In this document: positions 8,365-16,483 of the stretch, in pieces
Layout: every line of letters starts with the position of its first letter
Numbering within the stretch: the first letter of the stretch is position 1
Assembly: GCA_965212075.1 (NCBI GenBank)
Contig: OZ243043.1
Span: forward strand, 434,001 to 498,000
DNA length: 64,000 bases
Direction: 5' to 3'
Source: CBDBUR01 sp965212075
Lineage (GTDB): Bacteria > Pseudomonadota > Alphaproteobacteria > JAPOUT01 > G958296285
Notes under the pieces: generated by a model
The model's database searches: none
What the model saw: the letters and a program-made list of their open reading frames with translations, nothing else
What the model was told of the DNA's origin: nothing
Translations under genes and position numbers: made by a program

Positions 8365-9490
8365 AGCAGATGAATATTGGATGAGCAATGCGCTAGTGCT
8401 TGCTGCGCGCGGTCTGGGGCGTGTTGCGCCTAATCCGGCGGTTGGCTGCGTGATTGTGCGCGACGGTCGGCTGGTCGCGCGCGGCTGGACGCAGCCCGAA
8501 GGTCGTCCGCATGCCGAAACTGAAGCGCTGCGGCGCGCGGGCGATCAGGCCAAAGGCGCTGACGTCTACGTGACTTTAGAGCCATGTGCGCATAAAGGCG
8601 AAACCGGCGCGTGTACACAGGCGCTCATCAAAGCGGAGGTTGCGCGAGTCATTTGCGCGCTGCAAGACCCCGATCCGCGTGTCAATGGCACAGGCCTTCA
8701 AGCTCTGCGCAAAGCAGGTGTGGAGGTGGTGGAGGATGTGCTCGCGGATGAGGCCGCATCGCTCAATGCGGGTTATTTGCTGCATCGGCGCGCGCAGCGC
8801 CCGCTCGTGACGTTAAAAATCGCGGCGAGTCTTGACGGACGGATCGCCGCGCCGAATCGTCATAGTCGCTGGATCACGTCGCAGATGGCGCGGCGTTATG
8901 CGCATTGGCTGCGCGCCACACATGACGCGATTTTGGTGGGCTCGCGCACGGCGCGCGCTGACAATCCTGAATTGACATGCCGTCTTCCGGGCATGGCAGC
9001 GCACACACCGACACGCATTGTTGCCGATAGCCATTTGTCAATTGATCTGGCGTCAAAGCTCGTTCAGAGCGCCGACGAGCATGGGCTGTGGATTTTATGC
9101 CGCGACGACACCGACTCCGATCGCCGCGAAGCTTTAACATCGGCGGGCGCGAAATTATTTGACACCGCGATCAACCAAGCGAGCGGCTTGATTGACATCA
9201 AAGAAGCTTTGACCAGTCTCGCGCGCGAGGGGGTCACGCGGCTGCTCGTTGAGGGCGGGTCGCGCATTGCGGCGTCGTTTTTGCGCGAGGGCTTTGTTGA
9301 TCGGGTGGCGTGGTTTGTCGCGCCGATGGTCATTGGCGGAGATGGGGTTGCGGCGGTTGCGGGCATGGGATTTGACCGGCTGAATGATGTTCCGCATTTT
9401 CGGCCTTTATTGTCGCAGCCGCTTGGCCGTGATATGATGATGCTGTTTGAGCGTGTCAAGGAGAGTCCGAATGTTCACAGGGATCATTGA
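8357..9490 (+). CDS. ribD: Bifunctional pyrimidine deaminase/reductase RibD
   Basis: RibD carries out the second and third steps of riboflavin synthesis. The N-terminal domain deaminates the pyrimidine from GTP cyclohydrolase II, and the C-terminal domain reduces the ribosyl chain with NADPH. The deaminase zinc site is visible ('GRPHAETEAL' and 'LEPCAHKGETGACTQAL'). The reductase follows from about residue 150 ('LVTLKIAASLDGRIA', 'VGSRTARADNPELTCR', 'RLLVEGGSRIAASFL'). I chose the ATG at 8357, overlapping the nrdR end; an ATG at 8339 in the same frame is possible. The last codons overlap the ribE start at 9471. The length of 377 residues is normal. Confidence 0.95.
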   Translation: MNEADEYWMSNALVLAARGLGRVAPNPAVGCVIVRDGRLVARGWTQPEGRPHAETEALRRAGDQAKGADVYVTLEPCAHKGETGACTQALIKAEVARVICALQDPDPRVNGTGLQALRKAGVEVVEDVLADEAASLNAGYLLHRRAQRPLVTLKIAASLDGRIAAPNRHSRWITSQMARRYAHWLRATHDAILVGSRTARADNPELTCRLPGMAAHTPTRIVADSHLSIDLASKLVQSADEHGLWILCRDDTDSDRREALTSAGAKLFDTAINQASGLIDIKEALTSLAREGVTRLLVEGGSRIAASFLREGFVDRVAWFVAPMVIGGDGVAAVAGMGFDRLNDVPHFRPLLSQPLGRDMMMLFERVKESPNVHRDH

Positions 9491-10082
9491 AGCGGTTGGC
9501 GAGGTTGCCGAGATCAAAAAAACCAATAGCGGCGCGCGCATTGTGATTGCGGCGCCGCCGGAATTTACCGCGATGCCGGTCGGCGCTTCCATTGCCTGTT
9601 CGGGCGCCTGTTTGACGATTGTTGAAAAGGATCAGGGGCATTTTGCGGTGGATGTATCGCCGGAGACTCTGGCCTGCGCCAATTTGGGCTCATGGCAGAG
9701 CGGCAGCGCGGTCAATCTTGAGCGCGCGCTGGAAGCCGGAGGCCGCTTTGACGGCCACATTGTCGCCGGTCATGTGGATGGTGTGGCGGAAGTTGTCCGG
9801 ATCAAGCATTTGGGCGACAATTATGCTATGACGTTCCGCGCGCCGGAGGAATTGGCGCATTTGATCGCGCCCAAAGGCTCGGTCGCGCTGAACGGCGTGT
9901 CGCTGACGGTCAATGAAGTGAAGGGCAGTGCATTTGACGTGATGCTGATTCCTCATACATTAGCGATGACGAAGTGGATGAATCTCAAGATTGGCGACCG
10001 CCTCAACCTTGAAGTGGATACCGTCGCGCGGTATGTTGCACAGCTCATGGAGAAAAAATATGTCGGCAATTCCAAAATATAA
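9471..10082 (+). CDS. ribE: Riboflavin synthase alpha subunit
   Basis: This enzyme dismutates two 6,7-dimethyl-8-ribityllumazine molecules into riboflavin and the pyrimidine precursor. The 203-residue protein starts with the hallmark 'MFTGIIEAVGEV' (ATG at 9471) and holds two lumazine-binding repeats. Repeat 1 includes 'IACSGACLTIV' and 'DVSPETL'; repeat 2 starts at 'GGRFDGHIVAGHVDGVAEV' with 'VALNGVSLTVNEV' and 'FDVMLIPHTL'. The start lies within the ribD end and the last codons overlap the ribBX start at 10060, so the rib genes are tightly packed and probably translationally coupled. Confidence 0.96.
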   Translation: MFTGIIEAVGEVAEIKKTNSGARIVIAAPPEFTAMPVGASIACSGACLTIVEKDQGHFAVDVSPETLACANLGSWQSGSAVNLERALEAGGRFDGHIVAGHVDGVAEVVRIKHLGDNYAMTFRAPEELAHLIAPKGSVALNGVSLTVNEVKGSAFDVMLIPHTLAMTKWMNLKIGDRLNLEVDTVARYVAQLMEKKYVGNSKI

Positions 10083-11217
10083 AACCCAGCTTTATAAAGA
10101 GGAGGATTACGCCTTCCTCTCGCCGATCAGCGAGGTTATTGAACAAGCGCGCGCGGGCCGCATGTTCATTCTTGTCGATTCTGAAGACCGCGAAAATGAA
10201 GGCGATCTTGTCATTCCGGCGCAAATGGCGACGCCGGAAGTGATTAACTTTATGGTCAAATATGCGCGCGGTCTGGTCTGCCTCGCGCTGACGCAGGAGC
10301 GGATTCGCGAACTGGGTTTAGGGCTGATGCCGACTCATAATCAAAGCATGTCGCATACCGCCTTTGCCGATTCCATTGAGGCTAAGGAAGGAGTCACGAC
10401 CGGCATTTCGGCGCATGATCGCGCGCGCACGATCGCGGTGGCGATTGATCCGGCAAAAACCGCCGACGACATCACCTGTCCGGGGCATATCTTTCCGCTT
10501 GCGGCAAGAAATGGCGGCTCGCTCGTGCGCGCCGGACATACCGAAGCGATCGTTGACATCGCGCGGCTTGCCGGATTGAACCCTTCGGGCATTGTCTGCG
10601 AAATCATGAACGAAGACGGCACGATGGCGCGGCTGCCCGATCTTGTCAGCTTCGCGCAGCATCATGGTCTGAAGCTCGCTGCTATTTCCGATCTGATTGC
10701 TTACCGCCGCCAGCATGACAGCCTCATTCGCCGCAGCGCGCAGGAGCCGTTCACCAGCCAATATGGCGGCGACTTCGTGATGAATTTTTACGAAAGCACA
10801 CACGACAATACTTATCATGCGGCACTCATCAAAGGCGACATCACGACCGGTGCGCCGGTTTTGACGCGCATGCATGTCGCCAATGTGCGGCAGGATATGC
10901 TGGGCGAAGACAATCCGCGCGCGCGTCTGCTGCGCCGCTCGATGGAGCTCATCGCCAAGGAGGAGCGCGGCGTGCTCGTTCTGCTCCACCCCGATCAAAG
11001 CCCGCTTTTTTCCGGACTGGGCGATGGCCGCATTCCGCGCAATCATTCCGGACGCGTCGGCGAGCGGCTCGTTGAATATGGCGCTGGCGCGCAGATTTTG
11101 CTTGATCTAGGAGTTAAGGAAATGATTCTGCTCTCCGATACTGAATTTAAAGTCCCCGGCCTTGAGGGCTATGGGCTGAAAATTGTCGGGCGGCGGCCTG
11201 TTTTCGGGACAGGCTAA
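10060..11217 (+). CDS. ribB: RibBX: DHBP synthase fused to a degenerate GTP-cyclohydrolase-II-like domain
   Basis: Residues about 15-215 form an intact 3,4-dihydroxy-2-butanone-4-phosphate synthase. 'LVDSEDRENEGDLVIPA' carries the acidic metal loop, 'SHTAFADSIEAKEGVTTG' follows, and 'CPGHIFPLAARNGGSLVRAGHTEA' holds the catalytic His. This half makes the four-carbon unit for lumazine. The C-terminal ~165 residues align with GTP cyclohydrolase II by position and by its last strands ('GYGLKIVGRRP'). The zinc-binding cysteines and the GDxxxSxRCDCG-type loop are absent; the region reads 'DMLGEDNPRARLLRRSMELI'. I therefore read it as the RibBX variant, with no cyclohydrolase II activity. A true RibA must be encoded elsewhere. 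Start at 10060 overlaps ribE; stop overlaps ribH (TAATG). Confidence 0.92.
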   Translation: MSAIPKYKTQLYKEEDYAFLSPISEVIEQARAGRMFILVDSEDRENEGDLVIPAQMATPEVINFMVKYARGLVCLALTQERIRELGLGLMPTHNQSMSHTAFADSIEAKEGVTTGISAHDRARTIAVAIDPAKTADDITCPGHIFPLAARNGGSLVRAGHTEAIVDIARLAGLNPSGIVCEIMNEDGTMARLPDLVSFAQHHGLKLAAISDLIAYRRQHDSLIRRSAQEPFTSQYGGDFVMNFYESTHDNTYHAALIKGDITTGAPVLTRMHVANVRQDMLGEDNPRARLLRRSMELIAKEERGVLVLLHPDQSPLFSGLGDGRIPRNHSGRVGERLVEYGAGAQILLDLGVKEMILLSDTEFKVPGLEGYGLKIVGRRPVFGTG

Positions 11218-11666
11218 TGGCGCAGCTTGTTGCGGCGCGGCTTTTGGTTGTTGAAGCGCGCTTCTACCAAGACATCGCCGACCAGCTCCACGCAGGCGCG
11301 CTCGCCGCGATCCAAAAACATAAGATTGAAGCCGATTTTGTCAGTGTGCCGGGTGCGCTGGAAATTCCTCCGGTCATCCGCTTTGCCCTAAATCAAAAAA
11401 AGAATAAAAAATATGATGGCTATGTAGCACTGGGCTGCGTTATTCGCGGCCAAACGACACATTACGAGCTCGTCAGCGAAATGTCGGCATGGGGGCTGAT
11501 GAAACTAAGCGTGGAGCATGGCCTTGCGATCGGCAATGGCATCTTGACGGTGGAAAATAAAGCGCAGGCAGCCGCGCGCGCCGATCCCCAAAAAGGCGAT
11601 AAAGGCGGGGATAAAGGCGGCGGCGCGGTTGAAGCCTGTCTAGCGCTCATCGATCTTTCCAAATGA
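11217..11666 (+). CDS. ribH: 6,7-dimethyl-8-ribityllumazine synthase
   Basis: RibH condenses the DHBP-derived four-carbon unit with the RibD product to give lumazine, usually as a pentamer or icosahedral cage. The 149-residue protein has 'VPGALEIPPVIRFAL', 'ALGCVIRGQTTHYELVSE' with the catalytic His, 'GLAIGNGILTVENKAQAAAR' and the C-terminal 'GGGAVEACLALIDL'. A short Gly/Asp/Lys duplication (GDKGGDKGGG) lengthens the usual 'KGGEAA' loop by about four residues. Its ATG overlaps the ribBX stop. Its stop TGA (11664-11666) sits in the first copy of a 13-nt triplicated unit that also contains the nusB start. Confidence 0.96.
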   Translation: MAQLVAARLLVVEARFYQDIADQLHAGALAAIQKHKIEADFVSVPGALEIPPVIRFALNQKKNKKYDGYVALGCVIRGQTTHYELVSEMSAWGLMKLSVEHGLAIGNGILTVENKAQAAARADPQKGDKGGDKGGGAVEACLALIDLSK

Positions 11667-11696
11667 AACATCCAAATGAAACATCCAAATGAAACA
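11658..11696 (+). repeat. Triplicated 13-nt unit spanning the ribH stop and the nusB start
   Basis: Three perfect tandem copies of TCCAAATGAAACA lie at 11658-11670, 11671-11683 and 11684-11696. The ribH stop codon lies in copy 1 and the nusB ATG (11689) in copy 3. The ATGs of copies 1 and 2 are in other frames, so only the third gives NusB. Confidence 0.95.
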
Positions 11697-12114
11697 TAAA
11701 GGGCGGCTTTATATAGTCCAAGCGCTTTATCAAATGGATGTCGCCGAGACAGAGCTTTCCCGCATCGTCAAAGATTTCCCCGGCTGGCAAAAGGGGCTGG
11801 CCGATCCGAGCATCCGCGCGCATTTTGAGGCGATCGTCGGCGATGCGGCGGCGCGTAAAGAGCAGTTGGATGAAGTGATCGCGCAGCATCTGCCCAAAGA
11901 CTGGCCGCTGACGCGACTCAACAAGGCTTTGCTCGCCGTTCTGCGCGCGGGTTCGTCTGAACTGGTTGCGGCTGAAGGGGAAGACTCGCTTGAGATTATC
12001 CGCCATTATGTTGATGTTGCGCATGATTTGCTGGATGAAAAAACTGCCGCTATGGCCAATGCCGTTTTGGATAAAATCAAAGATGCCCAAAAAGATGCCC
12101 AAAAAGGTTCTTAA
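11689..12114 (+). CDS. nusB: Transcription antitermination factor NusB
   Basis: NusB binds boxA RNA with NusE (S10) and helps antitermination of rRNA operons. The 141-residue protein has the all-helical pattern and C-terminal signature 'RLNKALLAVLRAGSSELVA' ... 'IIRHYVDVAHDLLDEKTAAMANAVLDKI'. Placement after ribH is the usual proteobacterial order (ribH-nusB-thiL). There is no Shine-Dalgarno sequence before the ATG at 11689; it lies in a triplicated 13-nt unit and may rely on reinitiation after ribH. The extreme C-terminus 'KDAQKDAQKGS' comes from another 12-nt tandem duplication, which also supplies two candidate thiL starts. Confidence 0.94.
   Translation: MKHKGRLYIVQALYQMDVAETELSRIVKDFPGWQKGLADPSIRAHFEAIVGDAAARKEQLDEVIAQHLPKDWPLTRLNKALLAVLRAGSSELVAAEGEDSLEIIRHYVDVAHDLLDEKTAAMANAVLDKIKDAQKDAQKGS
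12079..12102 (+). repeat. 12-nt tandem duplication at the nusB/thiL overlap
   Basis: Two exact copies of AAAGATGCCCAA (12079-12090, 12091-12102) encode KDAQ-KDAQ in the nusB frame. Each provides an ATG in the thiL frame (12083, 12095). Confidence 0.9.
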
Positions 12115-13069
12115 AAAAGTTAAAGATGAATTTGATCTGATTGACACTTTGTTTGCGCCGCTTGCCAAAGGTGTTGAGGGCGCATTTGCGCTGCGCGATG
12201 ATGGCGCGCAGATTGCGCCGCGGCGTGGCCGAGAATTTGTCGTCAGCGTTGATGGATTTGTTGCGGGCATTCATTTTCGGCCAGACGATCCGCCCGCGGC
12301 GATTGGCGAGAAGGTGATGCGCGCGAGTCTGTCGGATCTAGCGGCGATGGGCGCGGTGCCGCTTTACTGGTTTTTGACTGCAGCCTTTGACAAGAGAGCG
12401 AGCTTTACCGATGTAAAAAAATTCACGCAAGGCTGCGCGCGCGCGCAGAGGCGTTATGGTGTTCAGCTCGCGGGCGGCGACACGATCACCGGCAGCCCGA
12501 CCGCGACATTTTCGGCGACGATGATCGGCGAGGTGAAAACGCCTGTGCGCCGTCATGGCGCTCAGGCGGGCGATCAGCTTTATGTGACCGGCCATTTGGG
12601 TGATGCGGCTTTGGGCTTGCAGCATCCGCAAAATAAATTTTTATCGCGGCGTTATCTCTATCCGGAGCCGCGCCTGAGGCTGGGGCAGCTTTTGCCGAAT
12701 CTTGCAAGCGCGGCGATTGATCTTTCCGACGGATTGCTGGCCGATTGCGCGCATCTGTGCCGAGAAAGCCGTGTTGGCGCAGTGATTTGGACACATTGCC
12801 TGCCTTTGTCAAAAGCGGCGCGCACCGTCCGGCCAGACCTTGAGGCTCTGCGCCGCCTCGCGCTTAATGCCGGTGATGATTATGAATTGCTGATCGCGCT
12901 GCCGTCTGCGCGCGCGAAGAAACTCCGCGAGGCTGCGCGCAGAGCGCACACGAAGATTACTTTGATCGGCGAATTAACTGCGTCATCGCAGGGCGCGCGC
13001 GCGGTGGATGAGCATGGTGGCAGCGTCAAGCCGCTCCGCGAGGGTTTTCGGCATTTTGTTCGCGCATAA
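12095..13069 (+). CDS. thiL: Thiamine-monophosphate kinase
   Basis: ThiL phosphorylates thiamine monophosphate to the active cofactor thiamine diphosphate, which the window's IlvB and ThDP enzymes need. The ~324-residue protein belongs to the AIR synthase-like fold. 'DEFDLIDTLFAPLAKG' opens the protein; 'DDGAQIA' and 'SVDGFVAGIHF' are the metal and phosphate loops. 'RASLSDLAAMGAVPLYW', 'LAGGDTITGSPT' and 'AIDLSDGLLADCAHLC' follow, with C-terminal 'LNAGDDYELLIALP'. The second metal loop is usually 'TDxLVEGVHF'; SVDGF is a mild variant. Start choice is uncertain (12083 or 12095; both ATGs lie in a tandem repeat inside the nusB end). It is the last gene of the glyA-rib operon. Confidence 0.93.
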   Translation: MPKKVLKKVKDEFDLIDTLFAPLAKGVEGAFALRDDGAQIAPRRGREFVVSVDGFVAGIHFRPDDPPAAIGEKVMRASLSDLAAMGAVPLYWFLTAAFDKRASFTDVKKFTQGCARAQRRYGVQLAGGDTITGSPTATFSATMIGEVKTPVRRHGAQAGDQLYVTGHLGDAALGLQHPQNKFLSRRYLYPEPRLRLGQLLPNLASAAIDLSDGLLADCAHLCRESRVGAVIWTHCLPLSKAARTVRPDLEALRRLALNAGDDYELLIALPSARAKKLREAARRAHTKITLIGELTASSQGARAVDEHGGSVKPLREGFRHFVRA

Positions 13070-13119
13070 GAATAAGAATCACCTATAATGAGCGCGAATC
13101 TTTAGCATGAGGAGATTTG

Positions 13120-13746
13120 ATGCGCCGTATAAAGATAATTCCGATAATTTTTGTAATGATGTTTAGCCTCGCTCTGCCTGCAACAGCGTGGAGCCGCGGC
13201 GACATATTGCCTGATGGCGGGGTTCCGGTGCTGGTCAATCTTTCGGTTGGGTTTGGTGAGGATAATTTTGTCGTTTTCAGCGGCATGGGCGCTGCCGGAA
13301 TTTTTGAATTCGGCCAGAGCGATTTGTGGATCACTGGCGGTCTTTATACCGGCATCGCCATTCTCGGCGATCCGAGCAATGATGACACAAGAGGCGACTC
13401 TGACCCAGATAACACGCTTTTGCCGTCTGAAGGCTGGGGCATTAATCCGGGCGCGAGTTTGGGCTTTACTTTGGGGCTCATTCCGCAAGTGGACATTCAT
13501 CTGCTAGGCTATGGCGGGCCGTCATTTGCTCTGCTCTCGGAGTTTGAGAGAAACCAAGACGGCGACCGCATCGAGGTTGATCGCAATGATGAAAAAGTTG
13601 GCGCAACCTATGGCGGCCTCGCGGCGATCACCTATACCGGCAATATCCCTTGGCTGCGCGGCGTCTCGCTGGGCTTTGACGCGGCCTACCATAATCATAC
13701 TTTTGATCGCTGGCATTATGGTTTTACGATCGGCATTGCTTTTTGA
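13120..13746 (+). CDS. Exported beta-rich protein of unknown function
   Basis: The 208-residue product starts at ATG 13120 after a GAGGAG site and has a signal peptide ('IIPIIFVMMFSLALPATAWS'). The mature part alternates hydrophobic and polar residues with many Gly and aromatic residues ('FDAAYHNHTFDRWHYGFTIGIAF'). It ends in Phe, which suggests an outer-membrane beta-barrel or barrel-like protein. A central acidic loop ('DPSNDDTRGDSDPDNT') may bind a cation. I do not recognise the family. It lies between the rib operon and hppA with short gaps, but nothing in the context assigns a role. Confidence 0.75.
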   Translation: MRRIKIIPIIFVMMFSLALPATAWSRGDILPDGGVPVLVNLSVGFGEDNFVVFSGMGAAGIFEFGQSDLWITGGLYTGIAILGDPSNDDTRGDSDPDNTLLPSEGWGINPGASLGFTLGLIPQVDIHLLGYGGPSFALLSEFERNQDGDRIEVDRNDEKVGATYGGLAAITYTGNIPWLRGVSLGFDAAYHNHTFDRWHYGFTIGIAF

Positions 13747-13829
13747 AATTACGGGGATTTTCTTGCCTCTTGCCTCGCGGGGCGCAAAATGACATTATCC
13801 ACGCAATACTGCAAATCAGGGGGGACATT

Positions 13830-15968
13830 ATGAGTCTTGACATCGCCAGTAATATGATTCTTTATTTAATCATCGGATGCGGTGCGCTCGGTGTGATTTA
13901 CGGCCTGATCGTCGGACGGCAGGTTTTATCGGCTAATGCGGGCTCGCAGCAAATGCAAACCATCGCTGTTGCCATCCAAGAAGGCGCGGCCTCCTATCTC
14001 AACCGCCAATATACGACGATCGCCGGCGTTGGCGTCGTGATCTTTGGCTTGGTGTGGTTTTTTCTCGGCCAGCTTTCGGCGATTGGCTTTTTGACCGGCG
14101 CGCTGCTTTCGGGGGTTGCGGGATATATCGGCATGTTGGTTTCGGTGCGCGCTAATGTCCGCACCGCGCAGGCGGCGTCTGAGAGTTTGGCGCAAGGGCT
14201 TGGCATCGCGTTTCGTTCAGGTGCTGTGACGGGCATGCTGGTTGCTGGTTTGGCGCTGCTGGCGATCTCGGTCTATTTTGCGGTGCTTGTGGTCTTTCTT
14301 GGCCATGATCCGGTTTCGCGCATTGTCATTGATGCGCTTGTCGCGCTGGGCTTTGGCGCGTCGCTGATTTCTATTTTTGCGCGGCTGGGCGGTGGTATTT
14401 TTACCAAAGGCGCTGATGTTGGCGGCGATCTCGTCGGCAAAGTGGAGGCGGGCATTCCGGAAGACGATCCGCGCAATGCTGCGACCATCGCCGATGCGGT
14501 CGGCGATAATGTCGGCGACTGCGCGGGCATGGCGGCGGATCTGTTTGAGACCTATGCGGTGACCATCGTCGCGACGATGGTGCTTGCGGCGATTTTCTTT
14601 CCCGCCGCCTTGGTGCTGGAGATGATGCTCTATCCGCTGGCGATCGGCGCGGTCTGTTTGCTGACCTCCATCATCGGCACGTTTTTTGTGCGGCTGGGCA
14701 GCAATCAATCCATCATGGGTGCGCTTTATAAAGGGTTTATTGCATCTGCGGTGCTGGCCGTTCCGGTGATCTGGCTGGTCACCCAGCAGCTTGTCGGGAT
14801 GGATACGCAGTTGAAGGCTGCCGGTGCAGAATTTACCGGCGCGGATTTGTTTTTCTCGGCGATGGTCGGGCTGGGCATCACCGCGCTTTTGATCTTTATC
14901 ACTGAATATTATACCGGCACGAATTTTCGTCCGGTGCGCGCGATCGCGCAAGCTTCGGTGTCGGGGCATGGCACCAATGTGATTCAGGGACTTGCGGTGT
15001 CTATGGAATCCACTGCCGCACCGGCTCTGGTTATCGTGGCGGGCATTCTCGTGACTTATTGGCTGGGCGGCCTGTTCGGTATCGCGATTGCGGTTACCGC
15101 GATGCTCGCACTGGCTGGCATGGTCGTCGCTTTGGATGCGTTCGGTCCGGTCACTGATAATGCCGGTGGCATCGCCGAGATGGCCAAGCTGCCCGAAAAT
15201 GTCCGCAAGACCACCGACGCGCTTGATGCCGTCGGCAATACGACGAAAGCCGTGACCAAAGGCTATGCGATCGGCTCGGCAGGGCTGGGCGCGCTCGTTC
15301 TGTTTGCGGTCTATACGCAGGATTTGATTTATTTCACCGCCAATGTGCAGGATTACCCTTACTTCGCGGGCGTGATGCCTGATTTTTCGCTGGATAATCC
15401 TTATGTTGTCGCGGGTCTGTTTATCGGCGGGCTGCTGCCTTATCTGTTTGGCGCGCTGGGCATGATGGCCGTTGGCCGTGCGGCGAGCGCCATCGTTGAA
15501 GAAGTGCGGCGGCAGTTTCGTGAAAATCCCGGCATTATGACCGGCAAGGTCAAGCCCGATTATTCCCGCGCTGTGGATATGCTGACGCGCGCGGCGATTT
15601 TGGAAATGATCGTGCCGTCGCTTTTGCCGGTGCTGACGCCGATCGCTCTTTATCTGGTGGTTTTATTTGTCGCGGGAAAAAGCGCGGCGTTCTCGGCATT
15701 GGGCGCGATGCTGCTCGGCGTTATCATCACCGGCCTGTTCGTCGCGATCTCCATGACCGCCGGAGGCGGCGCATGGGATAATGCAAAAAAATATATTGAA
15801 GACGGCAATTATGGCGGCAAAGGCTCAGAAGCGCATAAGGCTGCTGTAACCGGCGACACTGTCGGCGATCCCTATAAGGATACCGCAGGCCCGGCGATCA
15901 ATCCGATGATCAAGATCACCAACATCGTCGCTTTATTGATGCTGGCCGCGCTTGCGCACTCTGGCTAA
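13830..15968 (+). CDS. hppA: K+-insensitive pyrophosphate-energised proton pump
   Basis: This integral membrane pyrophosphatase couples PPi hydrolysis to proton pumping. From the ATG at 13830 (preceded by GGGGGAC) the product is 712 residues with about 16 hydrophobic segments. The PPi/Mg loops are present: 'DVGGDLVGKVEAGIPEDDPRN', 'ADAVGDNVGDCAGMAADLFE', 'DAFGPVTDNAGGIAEMA' and the C-terminal 'TGDTVGDPYKDTAGPAINPMIKI'. The cation-specificity site reads 'GNTTKAVTKGYA'. Lys at this place marks the K+-insensitive class (Ala in K+-dependent enzymes), as in Rhodospirillum. It ends 7 bp from the convergent bamE stop. An upstream in-frame start at 13743 would overlap the preceding gene and is unlikely. 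Confidence 0.97.
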   Translation: MSLDIASNMILYLIIGCGALGVIYGLIVGRQVLSANAGSQQMQTIAVAIQEGAASYLNRQYTTIAGVGVVIFGLVWFFLGQLSAIGFLTGALLSGVAGYIGMLVSVRANVRTAQAASESLAQGLGIAFRSGAVTGMLVAGLALLAISVYFAVLVVFLGHDPVSRIVIDALVALGFGASLISIFARLGGGIFTKGADVGGDLVGKVEAGIPEDDPRNAATIADAVGDNVGDCAGMAADLFETYAVTIVATMVLAAIFFPAALVLEMMLYPLAIGAVCLLTSIIGTFFVRLGSNQSIMGALYKGFIASAVLAVPVIWLVTQQLVGMDTQLKAAGAEFTGADLFFSAMVGLGITALLIFITEYYTGTNFRPVRAIAQASVSGHGTNVIQGLAVSMESTAAPALVIVAGILVTYWLGGLFGIAIAVTAMLALAGMVVALDAFGPVTDNAGGIAEMAKLPENVRKTTDALDAVGNTTKAVTKGYAIGSAGLGALVLFAVYTQDLIYFTANVQDYPYFAGVMPDFSLDNPYVVAGLFIGGLLPYLFGALGMMAVGRAASAIVEEVRRQFRENPGIMTGKVKPDYSRAVDMLTRAAILEMIVPSLLPVLTPIALYLVVLFVAGKSAAFSALGAMLLGVIITGLFVAISMTAGGGAWDNAKKYIEDGNYGGKGSEAHKAAVTGDTVGDPYKDTAGPAINPMIKITNIVALLMLAALAHSG

Positions 15969-15975
15969 CTGCTCG

Positions 15976-16449
15976 TTAGGGCTGTGTGCTGCCGGGCAGA
16001 CCGCCCGGTGTCACTCTGCCGATATTGCCGAACAGGCGCTGAATCCAATTCACTTCAGGAATGGGGGTAGGTGTTGTCTCCGGCACGAAGTTGATGAAGC
16101 GTCCTTGTTTTTCAGAAAACTGGCGGATGCTGTTCAGCCGTCCTTGCGGCGTGAATTGCACCGCAACGATGCGGCGATTCATTTCAGTTTCAAATGTCGG
16201 CAGCCATGCGCTTGTTTCGTATGAGATATAAAACCAGCGTCTTTTTTTATCCAAAGAGGTGATGCTGGGCGAGCCCAATGCGGCGCGGACATCTTGCACC
16301 ATGCTCTCGTTGAGGCGCAGTTTGGCGAGGTCTGAATTGGGGGCTTCATTGCCGTGATAGCCTTTGAGCGCACAGCCGCTCAGCGCGAAGCCGGTCAAAA
16401 GTCCGATAAAAATATGTCGGACGGCTCGTCTGTGATATAAAAAACGCAT
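15976..16449 (-). CDS. bamE: Outer-membrane assembly lipoprotein BamE (SmpA/OmlA)
   Basis: The 157-residue protein has a basic N-terminus, a hydrophobic stretch and a lipobox ('FALSGC'), so it should be a lipoprotein of the outer membrane. The mature domain has the SmpA/OmlA layout: 'LNESMVQDVRAALGSPSITS' then 'RRWFYISYETS' and 'RIVAVQFTPQGRLNSI'. BamE helps the BAM complex insert beta-barrel proteins. Gene order with the bc1 chaperone and plsX-fabH on the opposite strand is seen in many Alphaproteobacteria. Only 34 bp separate its start from the divergent chaperone gene, so the promoters must overlap. Confidence 0.9.
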   Translation of the reverse strand: MRFLYHRRAVRHIFIGLLTGFALSGCALKGYHGNEAPNSDLAKLRLNESMVQDVRAALGSPSITSLDKKRRWFYISYETSAWLPTFETEMNRRIVAVQFTPQGRLNSIRQFSEKQGRFINFVPETTPTPIPEVNWIQRLFGNIGRVTPGGLPGSTQP

Positions 16450-16483
16450 GAAATAGCCATAAGTGAAAAAAAAGGATTTGGCA

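Noticed and set aside
8365..9470. FMN riboswitch before the rib genes
   Set aside because: ribD overlaps nrdR and there is no leader space; no FMN-element consensus was seen before glyA either.
14217..14969. 250-codon antisense frame over hppA
   Set aside because: Arg/His-rich shadow frame opposite a conserved membrane protein with no family features.
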